9,830 nucleotides of DNA from AC-32 sp046726435 (GCA_046726435.1 JBKPAM010000078.1:1-9830), one strand, 5' to 3'; shown: positions 1 to 5,904, numbered from the stretch's first letter. The notes: a model not told the origin generated them from the sequence alone. A program made the numbers and translations.

Positions 1-194
1 CGCGCTTCGGCCCGCGCACGATCGACCTCGACCTGCTGCTCTACGGCGACGAGGTTCTCCACGAGCCGGGCCTCGTCGTTCCGCATCCAAGGCTGCACGA
101 GCGGCGCTTTGCGCTCGAGCCGCTGGCAGAGCTGGATCCGGCGCTCGAGGTGCCGGGACGCGGCCCGGTCCAGGCCCTCCTGGCGGGGCTATGA
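1..194 (+). CDS. folK: 2-amino-4-hydroxy-6-hydroxymethyldihydropteridine diphosphokinase (HPPK), C-terminal part
   Basis: The open frame enters from the left edge (first complete codon at base 3) and ends at TGA 192-194. It encodes the last 63 residues of HPPK, the cytoplasmic folate-pathway enzyme that transfers pyrophosphate from ATP to hydroxymethyl-dihydropterin. The diagnostic signature RFGPRTIDLDLLLYG is at its start; the two aspartates in DLD correspond to the Mg/ATP-binding pair of the family. It is followed by VPHPRLHERRFALEPLAEL, the usual C-terminal HPPK block. The N-terminal half is outside the window. The stop codon overlaps the candidate -10 box of the next gene, so that gene may be both read through from folK and independently started. 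The family assignment is secure from the signature alone. Confidence 0.95.
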   Translation, partial: RFGPRTIDLDLLLYGDEVLHEPGLVVPHPRLHERRFALEPLAELDPALEVPGRGPVQALLAGL

Positions 195-195
195 T
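190..195 (+). promoter_or_regulatory. Candidate -10 box (TATGAT) for a leaderless DUF2469 transcript
   Basis: TATGAT matches the TATAAT consensus at 5 of 6 positions and sits exactly 6 bases before ATG 202. Transcription would then begin at or beside the start codon, the geometry of leaderless actinobacterial mRNAs. No convincing -35 is seen 16-18 bases upstream. The box overlaps the folK stop codon. No Shine-Dalgarno sequence precedes ATG 202, which supports the leaderless reading. Confidence 0.55.
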
Positions 196-201
196 CTCCG
201 C

Positions 202-567
202 ATGTCGCACCTCGACGAGCTCGACGAGTTCGAAGCAGAGCTCGAGCTGGCCCTCAAGCGAGAGTACTCGGCGGTCTTCGCCCTCTTCCGCTACTGCGTC
301 CTGACCCAGGACGCGACGTACCTCTGCAACCGGCTCGACTTGCAGTACGTCCCGCAGCCGAGCTACCCGTTCTTCCACCTCAAGATGGAGGATGTCTGGG
401 TCTGGGACAAGAACCGGCCGACCCGGATCATCCCGCGTGCCGAGGTCTACACCTCGAGCGACGTGACGGTCGAGGAGCTGCGCGGCGAGGGCGACGAGCC
501 CAGTCTGACGGCGGAGGCGCTGGCCGAGCGAATCGGCGAGTCCCTGTCGTCGGACGACGACCTGTAG
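202..567 (+). CDS. DUF2469 family protein
   Basis: This is a 121-residue acidic protein of unknown function. I recognise the DUF2469 family, small proteins widespread in Actinobacteria and often encoded near the RNase HII gene. The recognisable core is a helical, acidic N terminus (about residues 1-35, with a KREY segment), then ALFRYCVLTQ, TYLCNRLDLQ, the most characteristic stretch VWVWDKNRPTR (about residues 60-72), and a final VTVEEL. The C-terminal tail ends in SSDDDL. I chose ATG 202 because family members begin just before the acidic helix and a -10-like box lies 6 bases upstream; a longer frame from 109 would overlap folK and adds an Arg/Ser-rich stretch typical of shadow translation. 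No membrane segment or signal peptide is seen. It converges on the 575-919 gene with 7 bases between stop codons. Confidence 0.85.
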   Translation: MSHLDELDEFEAELELALKREYSAVFALFRYCVLTQDATYLCNRLDLQYVPQPSYPFFHLKMEDVWVWDKNRPTRIIPRAEVYTSSDVTVEELRGEGDEPSLTAEALAERIGESLSSDDDL

Positions 568-574
568 CCAGGGA

Positions 575-919
575 TTAGCCGTCGCTGTCGGACTCGCCGT
601 CCGCGCCGACGAGCGGCTCTACTTCCGGTCGCTTGTCGACGACGAGGTAGCGCTCGCCGCGCTCGACGACGCGCTCGATCTCCGTTTCCTCGTGACCGGG
701 TGCGACGGCGAAACGGTCGTTGTCTGAGCGGACGTGCGCGTACTCGCTGGCCGTCAGGGAGATGAACTCCCTGCAGTCGGGCCGGCCGCACTCGCAACGA
801 AAGTCGAGCAGCTCGTCGTCCGGGAGAACCTGGAGCCGTTCGCCGACCTCGTGAATCCGGTCGTTGACCTCTCTCAACAGGGCCTCGTTCTTGGCGAGCC
901 GCTCGTCCCGAGCTTCCAC
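575..919 (-). CDS. Small Cys-motif protein of unknown function
   Basis: This 114-residue protein starts with GTG at 919 and ends with TAA at 577-575. I do not recognise a named family, though proteins of this general pattern seem familiar from Thermoleophilia-type genomes. Visible parts: a charged, probably coiled-coil N terminus (about 1-32), FRCECGRPDCREFI (Cys42, Cys44, Cys49), ISLTASEYAHVRSD, APGHEETEIERVVERGERYLVVDKRPE (with His76), and an acidic tail. The three cysteines plus one histidine could form a small metal site, but that is inference. It has no signal peptide or membrane segment. It is transcribed away from the solute-binding protein gene across a 56-base divergent region and converges on the DUF2469 gene. 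The GTG start is supported by a TACAAT box 6 bases upstream. Confidence 0.75.
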   Translation of the reverse strand: MEARDERLAKNEALLREVNDRIHEVGERLQVLPDDELLDFRCECGRPDCREFISLTASEYAHVRSDNDRFAVAPGHEETEIERVVERGERYLVVDKRPEVEPLVGADGESDSDG

Positions 920-925
920 GCGGCG

Positions 926-931
926 ATTGTA
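926..931 (-). promoter_or_regulatory. Candidate -10 box (TACAAT) for the 575-919 gene
   Basis: Read on the minus strand, TACAAT (5 of 6 matches to TATAAT) is followed by 6 bases and then GTG 919. This predicts transcription starting at the start codon and no Shine-Dalgarno sequence, and none is seen. A good -35 hexamer is not visible. The spacing is identical to that at 190-202 and 2536-2548. Confidence 0.55.
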
Positions 932-958
932 GAACAGCTAACGCCGCTGGCTCGCGTG

Positions 959-974
959 TCGTCTCATCAGACGA
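959..974 (+). repeat. Inverted repeat directly before the solute-binding protein start
   Basis: TCGTCT (959-964), CATC, then AGACGA (969-974) form a perfect 6-bp inverted repeat with a 4-base spacer, ending one base before ATG 976. It could be a repressor operator in the divergent 920-975 region or an RNA hairpin that controls initiation. No Shine-Dalgarno sequence is visible for the ATG. The function is inferred from position only. Confidence 0.4.
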
Positions 975-975
975 A

Positions 976-2538
976 ATGCCGCGACGGCTCTGGCTCTCGC
1001 TCGGCGCGCTGATACTCGGGGCAGGCTTGCTGGCCAGCGCCCAGCTGGCCGGCGCGGCCCGCAGCACCGACGCGCGGCAGGGCGGGATCTTCCGTGTCGG
1101 TTCGTCCAGCGCCTCCGTGCAGATCGACCCGCAGCTTGCGTACTCCTCGACCACGTGGTGGCTCGAGAATGCGACCGCGGCGACGCTCTACACCTGGTCG
1201 CAGCGGAGGGCGCTCGTTCCCGAGGTCGCCTCGCGCGTCGTCGTCTCGAACCGCGGCCGCATGTATAGATTCACGCTCCGGCCCGGGTTCCGCTTCAGCG
1301 ACGGCGCTCCGGTGACGGCGCGGAGCTTCGCATACGCGATCCGACGTCTCCAGAACGACGATCTCGAGTCTCCCGGCGAGTACCTGGCCGATGGGATCGA
1401 GCGGGTCGCGGCCTCCGGGCGGACGCTCGTGATTCGGCTAGCGAGGCCCGACGCCAGGTTCCTGTCCGAGCTCGCGCTGCCTGTCTTCCAGGCCACCTCG
1501 TCCAAGGTGCCGCTCGGCCGGGAGGGGACCGGTCCGTACCCGTCGGCCGGGCGCTATGCCTTCACCCGCAACGACATCAACGCCTCCAGCTCGCTCCGGC
1601 GCAACCCGTACTGGACGCACGGCGCCGCCGGGCACTTGGACGGGGTTGACGTGTACTGGGGCCGTGACCAGAACGCGCTGATCGCCGACGTCGAGGCCGG
1701 GCGGTTGGACCTCGATGCGGAGATTCCGGCGGCCGCGCGGCAGGCGCTCGCGGACCGCTACGGCGTTCAGGGCGGCCGGTTCCGGGTGCGGCCCACGTCG
1801 TGCAACTCTGTCATCCCGTTCAACACGCGCAGCCGGTTGCTTCGCGGCAACGTCGCGCTACGCAAGGCCATCAACTACGCCGTCGACCGGACTGACTTCC
1901 TGGCGCAGGCCGGCCCTTATTCGGGCACTCCCTGGAGCCACCTGCTGCCGCCGACCGTTCCCGGCTCGGCGGCCGCCCAGCCGTACCCGGCGCACGCGAA
2001 CCTCGCCAAGGCGGCCAGACTTGCGAGCGGCCATCTACGCGGCGGAAGGATCACCGTCTACTACCGCTCGTCGGGCACGATCGGGCCCGCGCGTGGCGAG
2101 CTCGTCCGCCGCACGCTCGTTGGGCTCGGCTTCGAGCACGTGACGATGAAGGGCTTCACGGGCGGCGACATCTACACCGCCTTCGGCGCGCGCAGCAACG
2201 ACGCCGACCTCGGCGTGTCGATGGCCTGGTGCGGCGCGATTAGCTCCGGCTTCGGCTTCGCACCCTCTGATCCGGCGTACTACCTCGGGCCCTATGTCCA
2301 GCCTGGCGGCGCGACGTCGTACGGGCGCCGGTACCAGGCGGCGCTCCAGCTCCGCGGCGCCGCGCGAGAGCGTGCGTTCTCGAAGCTCGACCTCGACCTG
2401 ACGAGGAACGTCGCACCGGCCGCCGTCATGGGGGTGTACGACGCGGTGGCCCTCTTCTCCGACCGTGTCGACCTGCGCAGCCTCGCGTACCAGCCCTCGG
2501 TCGGGAGCTGGAGCCTCGCCTCGCTTGCCCTGAAGTAG
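976..2538 (+). CDS. ABC transporter substrate-binding protein, family 5 (peptide/oligopeptide type)
   Basis: This 520-residue exported protein resembles periplasmic or extracellular dipeptide/oligopeptide-binding proteins (SBP_bac_5). The N terminus is a signal peptide: MPRR, a hydrophobic stretch to about residue 26, and an A-G-A/A cleavage site near residues 25-28. There is no lipobox cysteine, so it is probably secreted rather than lipid-anchored. Family landmarks include YRFTLRPGFRFSDGAPVTA (about 97-115), the RRNPYW segment before the 'hinge' lobe, and LRKAINYAVDRTDFL. Two cysteines, Cys276 and Cys419, could form a disulfide. Typical members are 500-600 residues, so it is full length. 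No permease or ATPase gene lies nearby, making it an orphan binding protein. ATG 976 is the first start in frame. The ligand cannot be told from sequence; peptides are likely, but glycosides, nickel and opines are also bound by this family. Confidence 0.88.
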   Translation: MPRRLWLSLGALILGAGLLASAQLAGAARSTDARQGGIFRVGSSSASVQIDPQLAYSSTTWWLENATAATLYTWSQRRALVPEVASRVVVSNRGRMYRFTLRPGFRFSDGAPVTARSFAYAIRRLQNDDLESPGEYLADGIERVAASGRTLVIRLARPDARFLSELALPVFQATSSKVPLGREGTGPYPSAGRYAFTRNDINASSSLRRNPYWTHGAAGHLDGVDVYWGRDQNALIADVEAGRLDLDAEIPAAARQALADRYGVQGGRFRVRPTSCNSVIPFNTRSRLLRGNVALRKAINYAVDRTDFLAQAGPYSGTPWSHLLPPTVPGSAAAQPYPAHANLAKAARLASGHLRGGRITVYYRSSGTIGPARGELVRRTLVGLGFEHVTMKGFTGGDIYTAFGARSNDADLGVSMAWCGAISSGFGFAPSDPAYYLGPYVQPGGATSYGRRYQAALQLRGAARERAFSKLDLDLTRNVAPAAVMGVYDAVALFSDRVDLRSLAYQPSVGSWSLASLALK

Positions 2539-2541
2539 GCT
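2536..2541 (+). promoter_or_regulatory. Candidate -10 box (TAGGCT) for coaX
   Basis: TAGGCT fits the minimal TAnnnT pattern and lies 6 bases before ATG 2548. It overlaps the TAG stop of the solute-binding protein gene, so the TA is partly explained by the stop codon. No Shine-Dalgarno sequence precedes the ATG, and the identical spacing at other genes here makes a leaderless coaX transcript plausible. Confidence 0.4.
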
Positions 2542-2547
2542 CGGCCC

Positions 2548-3309
2548 ATGGCGCTCCTGGCGATCGACGTCGGGAACACGCAGACGGTCTTCGGGCTCTT
2601 CGAGCCGGACGGCGAGCTGCGCGAGCACTGGCGCGTGGCGACGGAGCGGAACCGCAGCGGCGACGAGCTCGGCGCCCTCTATCGGAGCTTCGTCGACCTC
2701 TCTGCGGTAGACGGCGTGGGGCTGGCCTCGACGGTGCCGCAGCTCCACCGCTCGTACCTCGAGTTCGCGTCGGAGTACGCGAGGGCGGAGCTGCTCGAGC
2801 TCGGCCCAGGGGTGAAGACGGGTGTGCCGGTCAGGTACGACGACCCGCGCGAGGTGGGGCCCGACCGGATCGCGAACGCGGTCGCGGCGGTCGAGCGCTA
2901 CGGGCCGCCCTGCATCGTCGTCGACTTCGGGACGTCCACGAACTTCGACGTCGTCTCGCCGCAGGGGGAGTACGTCGGCGGCGTGCTGGCGCCCGGGATC
3001 GAGGTCTCGATGGACGCGCTGTTCGCCCGGGCGGCCCGGCTCTTCAAGGTCGACTTCGCGGAGCCGGAGACCGTGATCGCGAAGAACACCGCCTCGAGCC
3101 TGCAGTCCGGGCTGGTGTACGGGTTCGCGGGCCAGGTCGACGGGATCGTCGAGGGGATCCGCGGCGAGCTCGGAGTCGAGGCGCAAACCGTTGCGACAGG
3201 AGGCCTGGCCGACCTGATCGCCCCACACGCGCGGACCTTGGAGCGGATCGACCCGTTCCTGACTCTGGAGGGGATCCGCCTCGTGTGGGAGCGGAACCAC
3301 GAGGCGTGA
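2548..3309 (+). CDS. coaX: Type III pantothenate kinase
   Basis: This 253-residue cytoplasmic enzyme phosphorylates pantothenate, the first step of coenzyme A synthesis. It belongs to the ASKHA fold; family members are typically not feedback-inhibited by CoA and need a monovalent cation. Visible motifs are the N-terminal phosphate-binding AIDVGNT (Asp7-Thr11), GPDRIAN with the presumed catalytic Asp106 (equivalent to the GADR motif), VDFGTSTNFDVV (126-136; many homologues have GTATTFD), GGVLAPGIEVSMDAL, KNTASSLQSG and the late ATGGLADLI. The length is normal (about 250-260). It starts 9 bases after the solute-binding protein gene and overlaps the next gene by 4 bases (GTGA), which suggests translational coupling. 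In many bacteria coaX sits near folate genes and lysS, as it does here. Confidence 0.95.
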   Translation: MALLAIDVGNTQTVFGLFEPDGELREHWRVATERNRSGDELGALYRSFVDLSAVDGVGLASTVPQLHRSYLEFASEYARAELLELGPGVKTGVPVRYDDPREVGPDRIANAVAAVERYGPPCIVVDFGTSTNFDVVSPQGEYVGGVLAPGIEVSMDALFARAARLFKVDFAEPETVIAKNTASSLQSGLVYGFAGQVDGIVEGIRGELGVEAQTVATGGLADLIAPHARTLERIDPFLTLEGIRLVWERNHEA

Positions 3310-4151
3310 GAACCTTCACTGCGGCGGTCCCAGGCGGGTCGCTCTTCGTCTACGAGTGGGGGGAGCAGGGTGATCCCGCCGTCCTGTACTGGGACGGCCT
3401 CGGAGGGACCGGCCTGCACGCGAACGAGATCGCGCCTGCCCTCGCGGAGTACGGCCTGCGGGTGGTTGCGCCCGACCCGCCGGGCCACGGCCGCTCACCC
3501 GCGCTACCGTCCGACTCGTACCGGCCGTCGCGGCTGGCGAGCCTGGCGGCGGAACTGCTCTCCGCGCTCGGGATCGAGCGGGCGGCGTTCCTCGGCTTCT
3601 CGTGGGGAGGCCGGGTCGGCTGCTCGTTCGCCGCTCTCTTCTCGAAGCGGACCACGAGCCTCACGCTCGTCGAGGGCGGCATCTTCCTCTCCAGTGCAGC
3701 CGGGGATCTGGCGGCGTGCATCGTCGAAGCCCGCAGGGAGCGCCAGGAGGAGTCCTTCCCGAGCTGGGACGCGTTCTTCGAATACGAGCGCAACTCGCTC
3801 GGCCGCTGGACACCGGCAGTCGCGGAGGCGCATCGAGCCGTGATGCGAGAAGAGGACGGCCGCGTCGTGCCGATTCTCGAGGCAGAGACGCTGGGCGCGA
3901 TCACGCACGGCAACGGCCTGGAGCCGGTCACGGAGACGTATCCGCTGATCGCCGCGGCCGAGGTTCCGGTCCTGCTCGTGACCGCGCCGCGGCCCGGGCT
4001 GGATGTGACGAGCACGCCGATCACCCGCTTCCGGGCGGCGCTCCCGAACGCGCGAGTGGAATCAATAGCGGGCGGCATCCACGATCTCGTCTCCTACGCG
4101 CCCGGCCGGGTCGCTGAGCTCGTGGGCGAGCTCGTCACCGCGAACGCTTAG
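3306..4151 (+). CDS. Alpha/beta hydrolase fold protein
   Basis: This 281-residue soluble protein has the alpha/beta hydrolase layout. An oxyanion-region motif YWDGLGGTG stands where HGxxG is usual; then come PDPPGHGRSPA, the nucleophile elbow GFSWGG (Ser99), a helical cap (about 135-200, with FPSWDAFFEYERNSLGRW), a late Asp233 (APRPGLDVT) and the catalytic His259 (GGIHDLV). These give a complete Ser-Asp-His triad. The preferred start is GTG 3306, which overlaps the coaX stop as GTGA. An alternative in-frame GTG at 3285 has GGAGGGG 11 bases upstream, but those bases also encode the conserved end of CoaX. The substrate is unknown: esters, lactones or thioesters are possible, and coupling to coaX does not prove a CoA role. 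Its 3' end lies 4 bases from the converging dus gene. Confidence 0.88.
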   Translation: MRTFTAAVPGGSLFVYEWGEQGDPAVLYWDGLGGTGLHANEIAPALAEYGLRVVAPDPPGHGRSPALPSDSYRPSRLASLAAELLSALGIERAAFLGFSWGGRVGCSFAALFSKRTTSLTLVEGGIFLSSAAGDLAACIVEARRERQEESFPSWDAFFEYERNSLGRWTPAVAEAHRAVMREEDGRVVPILEAETLGAITHGNGLEPVTETYPLIAAAEVPVLLVTAPRPGLDVTSTPITRFRAALPNARVESIAGGIHDLVSYAPGRVAELVGELVTANA

Positions 4152-4155
4152 GCGA

Positions 4156-5217
4156 TCAGCCGCCGCCGTAGATGGAGATCGGAAGGTCGAGGACGACGTC
4201 GTCCTCCGCTTCCGGAAGCTCGGCTTCGAGCCGTTCCAGCACCTCGGCGGCGCCCGGCGCCGCCGCGAGCAGCCGCTCGTCGACCTCGTCCAGCGTCGCG
4301 AGCTGCACGAGCTCCTGCTTGAAGGGCCGCGGGAACCGGCCGTGGCCGAGGTACCAGCCGTAGAACTTCTTCAGGAACCCGGTCGCGCGCCGTTCTCCGA
4401 GCTCCCGGACGGTCTCGCGCATGAATAGCAGCAACTCGGCGACGACCTCTTCCTGCGAAGGCGGGCCCGAGCCGCCTTCGAGGATCTCCCGGAGAGCCCA
4501 CGGGTTGCCCTGTGCCGCGCGGCCGACCATCACCGCCGCGGCCCCGGAGGTCGTGAGGATCGCCTGCGCGCGCGCGCGCGAGGTCACGTCGCCCGAGGCC
4601 ACCACCGGCACGTCGACCAGCGAGGCCAGCTCGGCCGTCAGGGAATGGTCCGCCTCACCGGTGTACATCTGCCGAGCCGACCGCGGATGCAGCGTGAGCG
4701 ACGAAGCGCCCGCCTCGACCAGCCGCGGCCCCAGCTCCAGGCACGAGCGCGAGCCGTTCTCCAGGCCGCGCCGCATCTTGACGGTTACCGGGACCGAGAC
4801 CGCGTCCGCCACGGCTCCGACGATCGCGCCCGCCCGCGGAGGATCCTCGAGCAGCGTTGCGCCGGCGCCGGTCTTCGTCACCTTCTTGACCGGGCAGCCG
4901 AAGTTCACGTCGACCAGGTCGGCACCGGCGTCCTCGACCATGCGCGCGGCCTCGGCCATCAAGCCCGGCTCCGAGCCGAAAATCTGCACGGCGAGCGGCC
5001 GCTCGTCGGCCGAGATGCGCAGGTAGCCGAGCGTGCGCTCGTTCCCGTGGTGAAGACCCGCGCAGCTGACCATCTCCGAGCACACGAGGCCCGCGCCGTA
5101 GCGGCGCCCCTGGCGGCGAAACGCCTGGACGCTCACGCCGGCCATCGGCGCGAGCACGAGCCGAGTCGGGATCCGGACGTCCCGAATCGCCCAGGAGCTG
5201 CGGAGATCTACCTGCAC
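4156..5217 (-). CDS. dusB: tRNA-dihydrouridine synthase (DusB-like)
   Basis: This 353-residue FMN- and NADPH-dependent enzyme reduces specific uridines in the tRNA D-loop. The TIM-barrel motifs are clear: LVLAPMAGVS (20-29), AVQIFGSEP, VDVNFGCPVKKVTKTGAGATLL with the presumed catalytic acid Cys108, VTVKMRRG (Lys147), LHPRSARQMYTGEADH (176-191), VVASGDV, and VMVGRAAQGNPW, a flavin phosphate-binding segment. The C-terminal helical RNA-binding part holds FLKKFYGWYLGHGRFPRPFK. The length is normal for the family (about 320-350). The start is GTG 5217, with a TACCAT box 10 bases upstream and no Shine-Dalgarno sequence. It is divergent from greA. The subfamily name is inferred from overall similarity and from the dusB-lysS neighbourhood seen in Bacillus. 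An alternating CG tract at 4566-4578 lies inside the gene. Confidence 0.93.
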   Translation of the reverse strand: MQVDLRSSWAIRDVRIPTRLVLAPMAGVSVQAFRRQGRRYGAGLVCSEMVSCAGLHHGNERTLGYLRISADERPLAVQIFGSEPGLMAEAARMVEDAGADLVDVNFGCPVKKVTKTGAGATLLEDPPRAGAIVGAVADAVSVPVTVKMRRGLENGSRSCLELGPRLVEAGASSLTLHPRSARQMYTGEADHSLTAELASLVDVPVVASGDVTSRARAQAILTTSGAAAVMVGRAAQGNPWALREILEGGSGPPSQEEVVAELLLFMRETVRELGERRATGFLKKFYGWYLGHGRFPRPFKQELVQLATLDEVDERLLAAAPGAAEVLERLEAELPEAEDDVVLDLPISIYGGG

Positions 5218-5227
5218 AGAGCGAAAA

Positions 5228-5233
5228 ATGGTA
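5228..5233 (-). promoter_or_regulatory. Candidate -10 box (TACCAT) for dus
   Basis: On the minus strand TACCAT is followed by 10 bases and then GTG 5217, which would leave a 5' leader of only about 3-4 bases. No good -35 hexamer is visible at normal spacing. It is back-to-back with the greA promoter, whose -35 begins 14 bases away. Confidence 0.35.
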
Positions 5234-5246
5234 GCGGCAGGCCGAG

Positions 5247-5276
5247 TTGACGTAGGTCCACTCTCGCAGGTAACAT
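5247..5276 (+). promoter_or_regulatory. SigA-type promoter of greA (TTGACG-18-TAACAT)
   Basis: TTGACG at 5247-5252 matches TTGACA at 5 of 6 positions. TAACAT at 5271-5276 matches TATAAT at 4 of 6, with an 18-base spacer. This is the only place in the window where both hexamers of a housekeeping promoter are recognisable. The predicted transcription start is near 5283, about 5 bases before a short leader ORF and about 45 bases before greA. Confidence 0.65.
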
Positions 5277-5287
5277 CCCCGCCCGCG

Positions 5288-5332
5288 ATGGCGCCCCTGC
5301 GCCGCGCGTTTTTCTTTCAGGAGGCCCGTTGA
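5288..5332 (+). CDS. Possible 14-codon leader ORF upstream of greA
   Basis: ATG 5288 opens a reading frame for MAPLRRAFFFQEAR that stops at TGA 5330-5332. The stop overlaps the greA TTG start as TTGA, an arrangement often linked to translational coupling. The greA Shine-Dalgarno sequence (5319-5324) lies inside this ORF. The ORF has no Shine-Dalgarno sequence of its own, but the predicted transcript start is only about 5 bases upstream, so near-leaderless initiation is possible. Translation is unproven, and so short an ORF can occur by chance. Confidence 0.3.
   Translation: MAPLRRAFFFQEAR
5290..5317 (+). terminator. Attenuator-like hairpin and T-rich tract in the greA leader
   Basis: GGCGC (5290-5294), loop CCCT, GCGCC (5299-5303) form a 5-bp G/C stem. 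It is followed by GCGCG and then TTTTTCTTT (5309-5317), the only run of this kind in the window. The 5-base gap between stem and T-tract makes it a weaker-than-canonical intrinsic terminator; it could be a pause site. It lies wholly inside the 14-codon ORF. Confidence 0.35.
5319..5324 (+). promoter_or_regulatory. Shine-Dalgarno sequence of greA
   Basis: AGGAGG is a perfect anti-Shine-Dalgarno match, 4 bases before TTG 5329. It fixes the unusual TTG as the greA start; no in-frame ATG exists nearby. It contrasts with the Shine-Dalgarno-less starts of several neighbours. Confidence 0.8.
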
Positions 5333-5802
5333 AGGACGTCATCCTCACTCCAGAAGGCTACGAAAAGCTCAAGCAGGAGATCGAGTACCTCTCCAGCGAG
5401 AAGCGGCGCGAGGTCGCGGATCGCATCCGCACCGCGCGCGAGTTCGGCGATATCGCCGAGAACGCCGAGTACGACGACGCGAAGAACGAGCAGGCGCTGC
5501 TCGAGCACCGCATCGCCACGCTCGAGGAGCGGCTCCGCAATGCCCGCGTGATCAACAAGAAGGACGTCGCCAAGGATGTCGTCTCGGTCGGCTCGAAGGT
5601 GCGCCTGCGCGACCTCGCCGCGAAGCAGACCTTCGAGTACCGCATCGTCGGCTCCGCCGAGGCGAACCCCGCCGAGAACAAGCTCTCGAACGAGTCGCCG
5701 GTGGGCAAGGCGATCATCGGCAAGAAGAAGGGCGAGACCGTCGAGGTCGCGGCACCCCGCGGCTCGATGAAGTTCAAGATCCTAGAAATCAAAGCTGCGT
5801 GA
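5329..5802 (+). CDS. greA: Transcription elongation factor GreA
   Basis: This 157-residue protein is a normal-length GreA. The factor enters the RNA polymerase secondary channel and stimulates cleavage of backtracked RNA 3' ends. The N-terminal coiled coil (about 8-75) carries the tip FGDIAENAEYDDAKNEQ, with Asp41 and Glu44 at the positions that coordinate the catalytic metal in the E. coli protein. The C-terminal FKBP-like domain (about 85-157) contains VGSKVRLRDL, FEYRIVGSAEANP, NKLSNESPVGKAIIGKKKGE and a final FKILEIKA strand. It starts with TTG behind a perfect AGGAGG. It has its own promoter and an odd leader (see the entries just upstream). lysS follows on the same strand after 115 bases that hold an inverted repeat. 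The greA-lysS pairing is common in bacteria. Confidence 0.97.
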   Translation: MKDVILTPEGYEKLKQEIEYLSSEKRREVADRIRTAREFGDIAENAEYDDAKNEQALLEHRIATLEERLRNARVINKKDVAKDVVSVGSKVRLRDLAAKQTFEYRIVGSAEANPAENKLSNESPVGKAIIGKKKGETVEVAAPRGSMKFKILEIKAA

Positions 5803-5836
5803 AGTCCGCCGCGCTTCGCGCGGCATGACGACTTCA
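5800..5836 (+). terminator. Nested inverted repeat at the greA stop codon (possible terminator)
   Basis: The inner stem is GCCGCGC (5808-5814), TTC, GCGCGGC (5818-5824): 7 perfect G/C pairs. Outer arms TGAAGTC (5800-5806, containing the greA stop) and GACTTCA (5830-5836) add 7 more, with an asymmetric internal loop (1 base versus 5). There is no T-tract, so it would be a non-canonical terminator, an mRNA 3'-end stabiliser, or a dispersed palindromic repeat. Confidence 0.5.
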
Positions 5837-5904
5837 GCAGAGATCGCTAGCGGAGAGCCTTTGTGAGCAGAGGCGAGCAAAGCCCGCCCCTGCGGCGCGT
5901 TCCC

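Noticed and set aside
109..201. N-terminal extension of the DUF2469 protein
   Set aside because: It overlaps the folK C terminus out of frame and is Arg/Ser-rich; ATG 202 fits the family start and the upstream -10 box.
447..1154. Long minus-strand open frame across the DUF2469 gene, the Cys protein and the start of the solute-binding protein gene
   Set aside because: It is Arg/Ala/Pro-rich without motifs and overlaps better-supported genes; typical antisense openness of GC-rich coding DNA.
2035..3300. 421-codon minus-strand frame opposite coaX
   Set aside because: coaX on the plus strand has all family motifs; the antisense product is compositionally biased (Arg, Glu, Val, His) with no recognisable domain.
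4565..4578. Alternating CG tract, possible Z-DNA
   Set aside because: It lies inside the dus coding frame and encodes a plain Arg-Ala-Arg-Ala stretch; short alternating CG is expected at this GC content.
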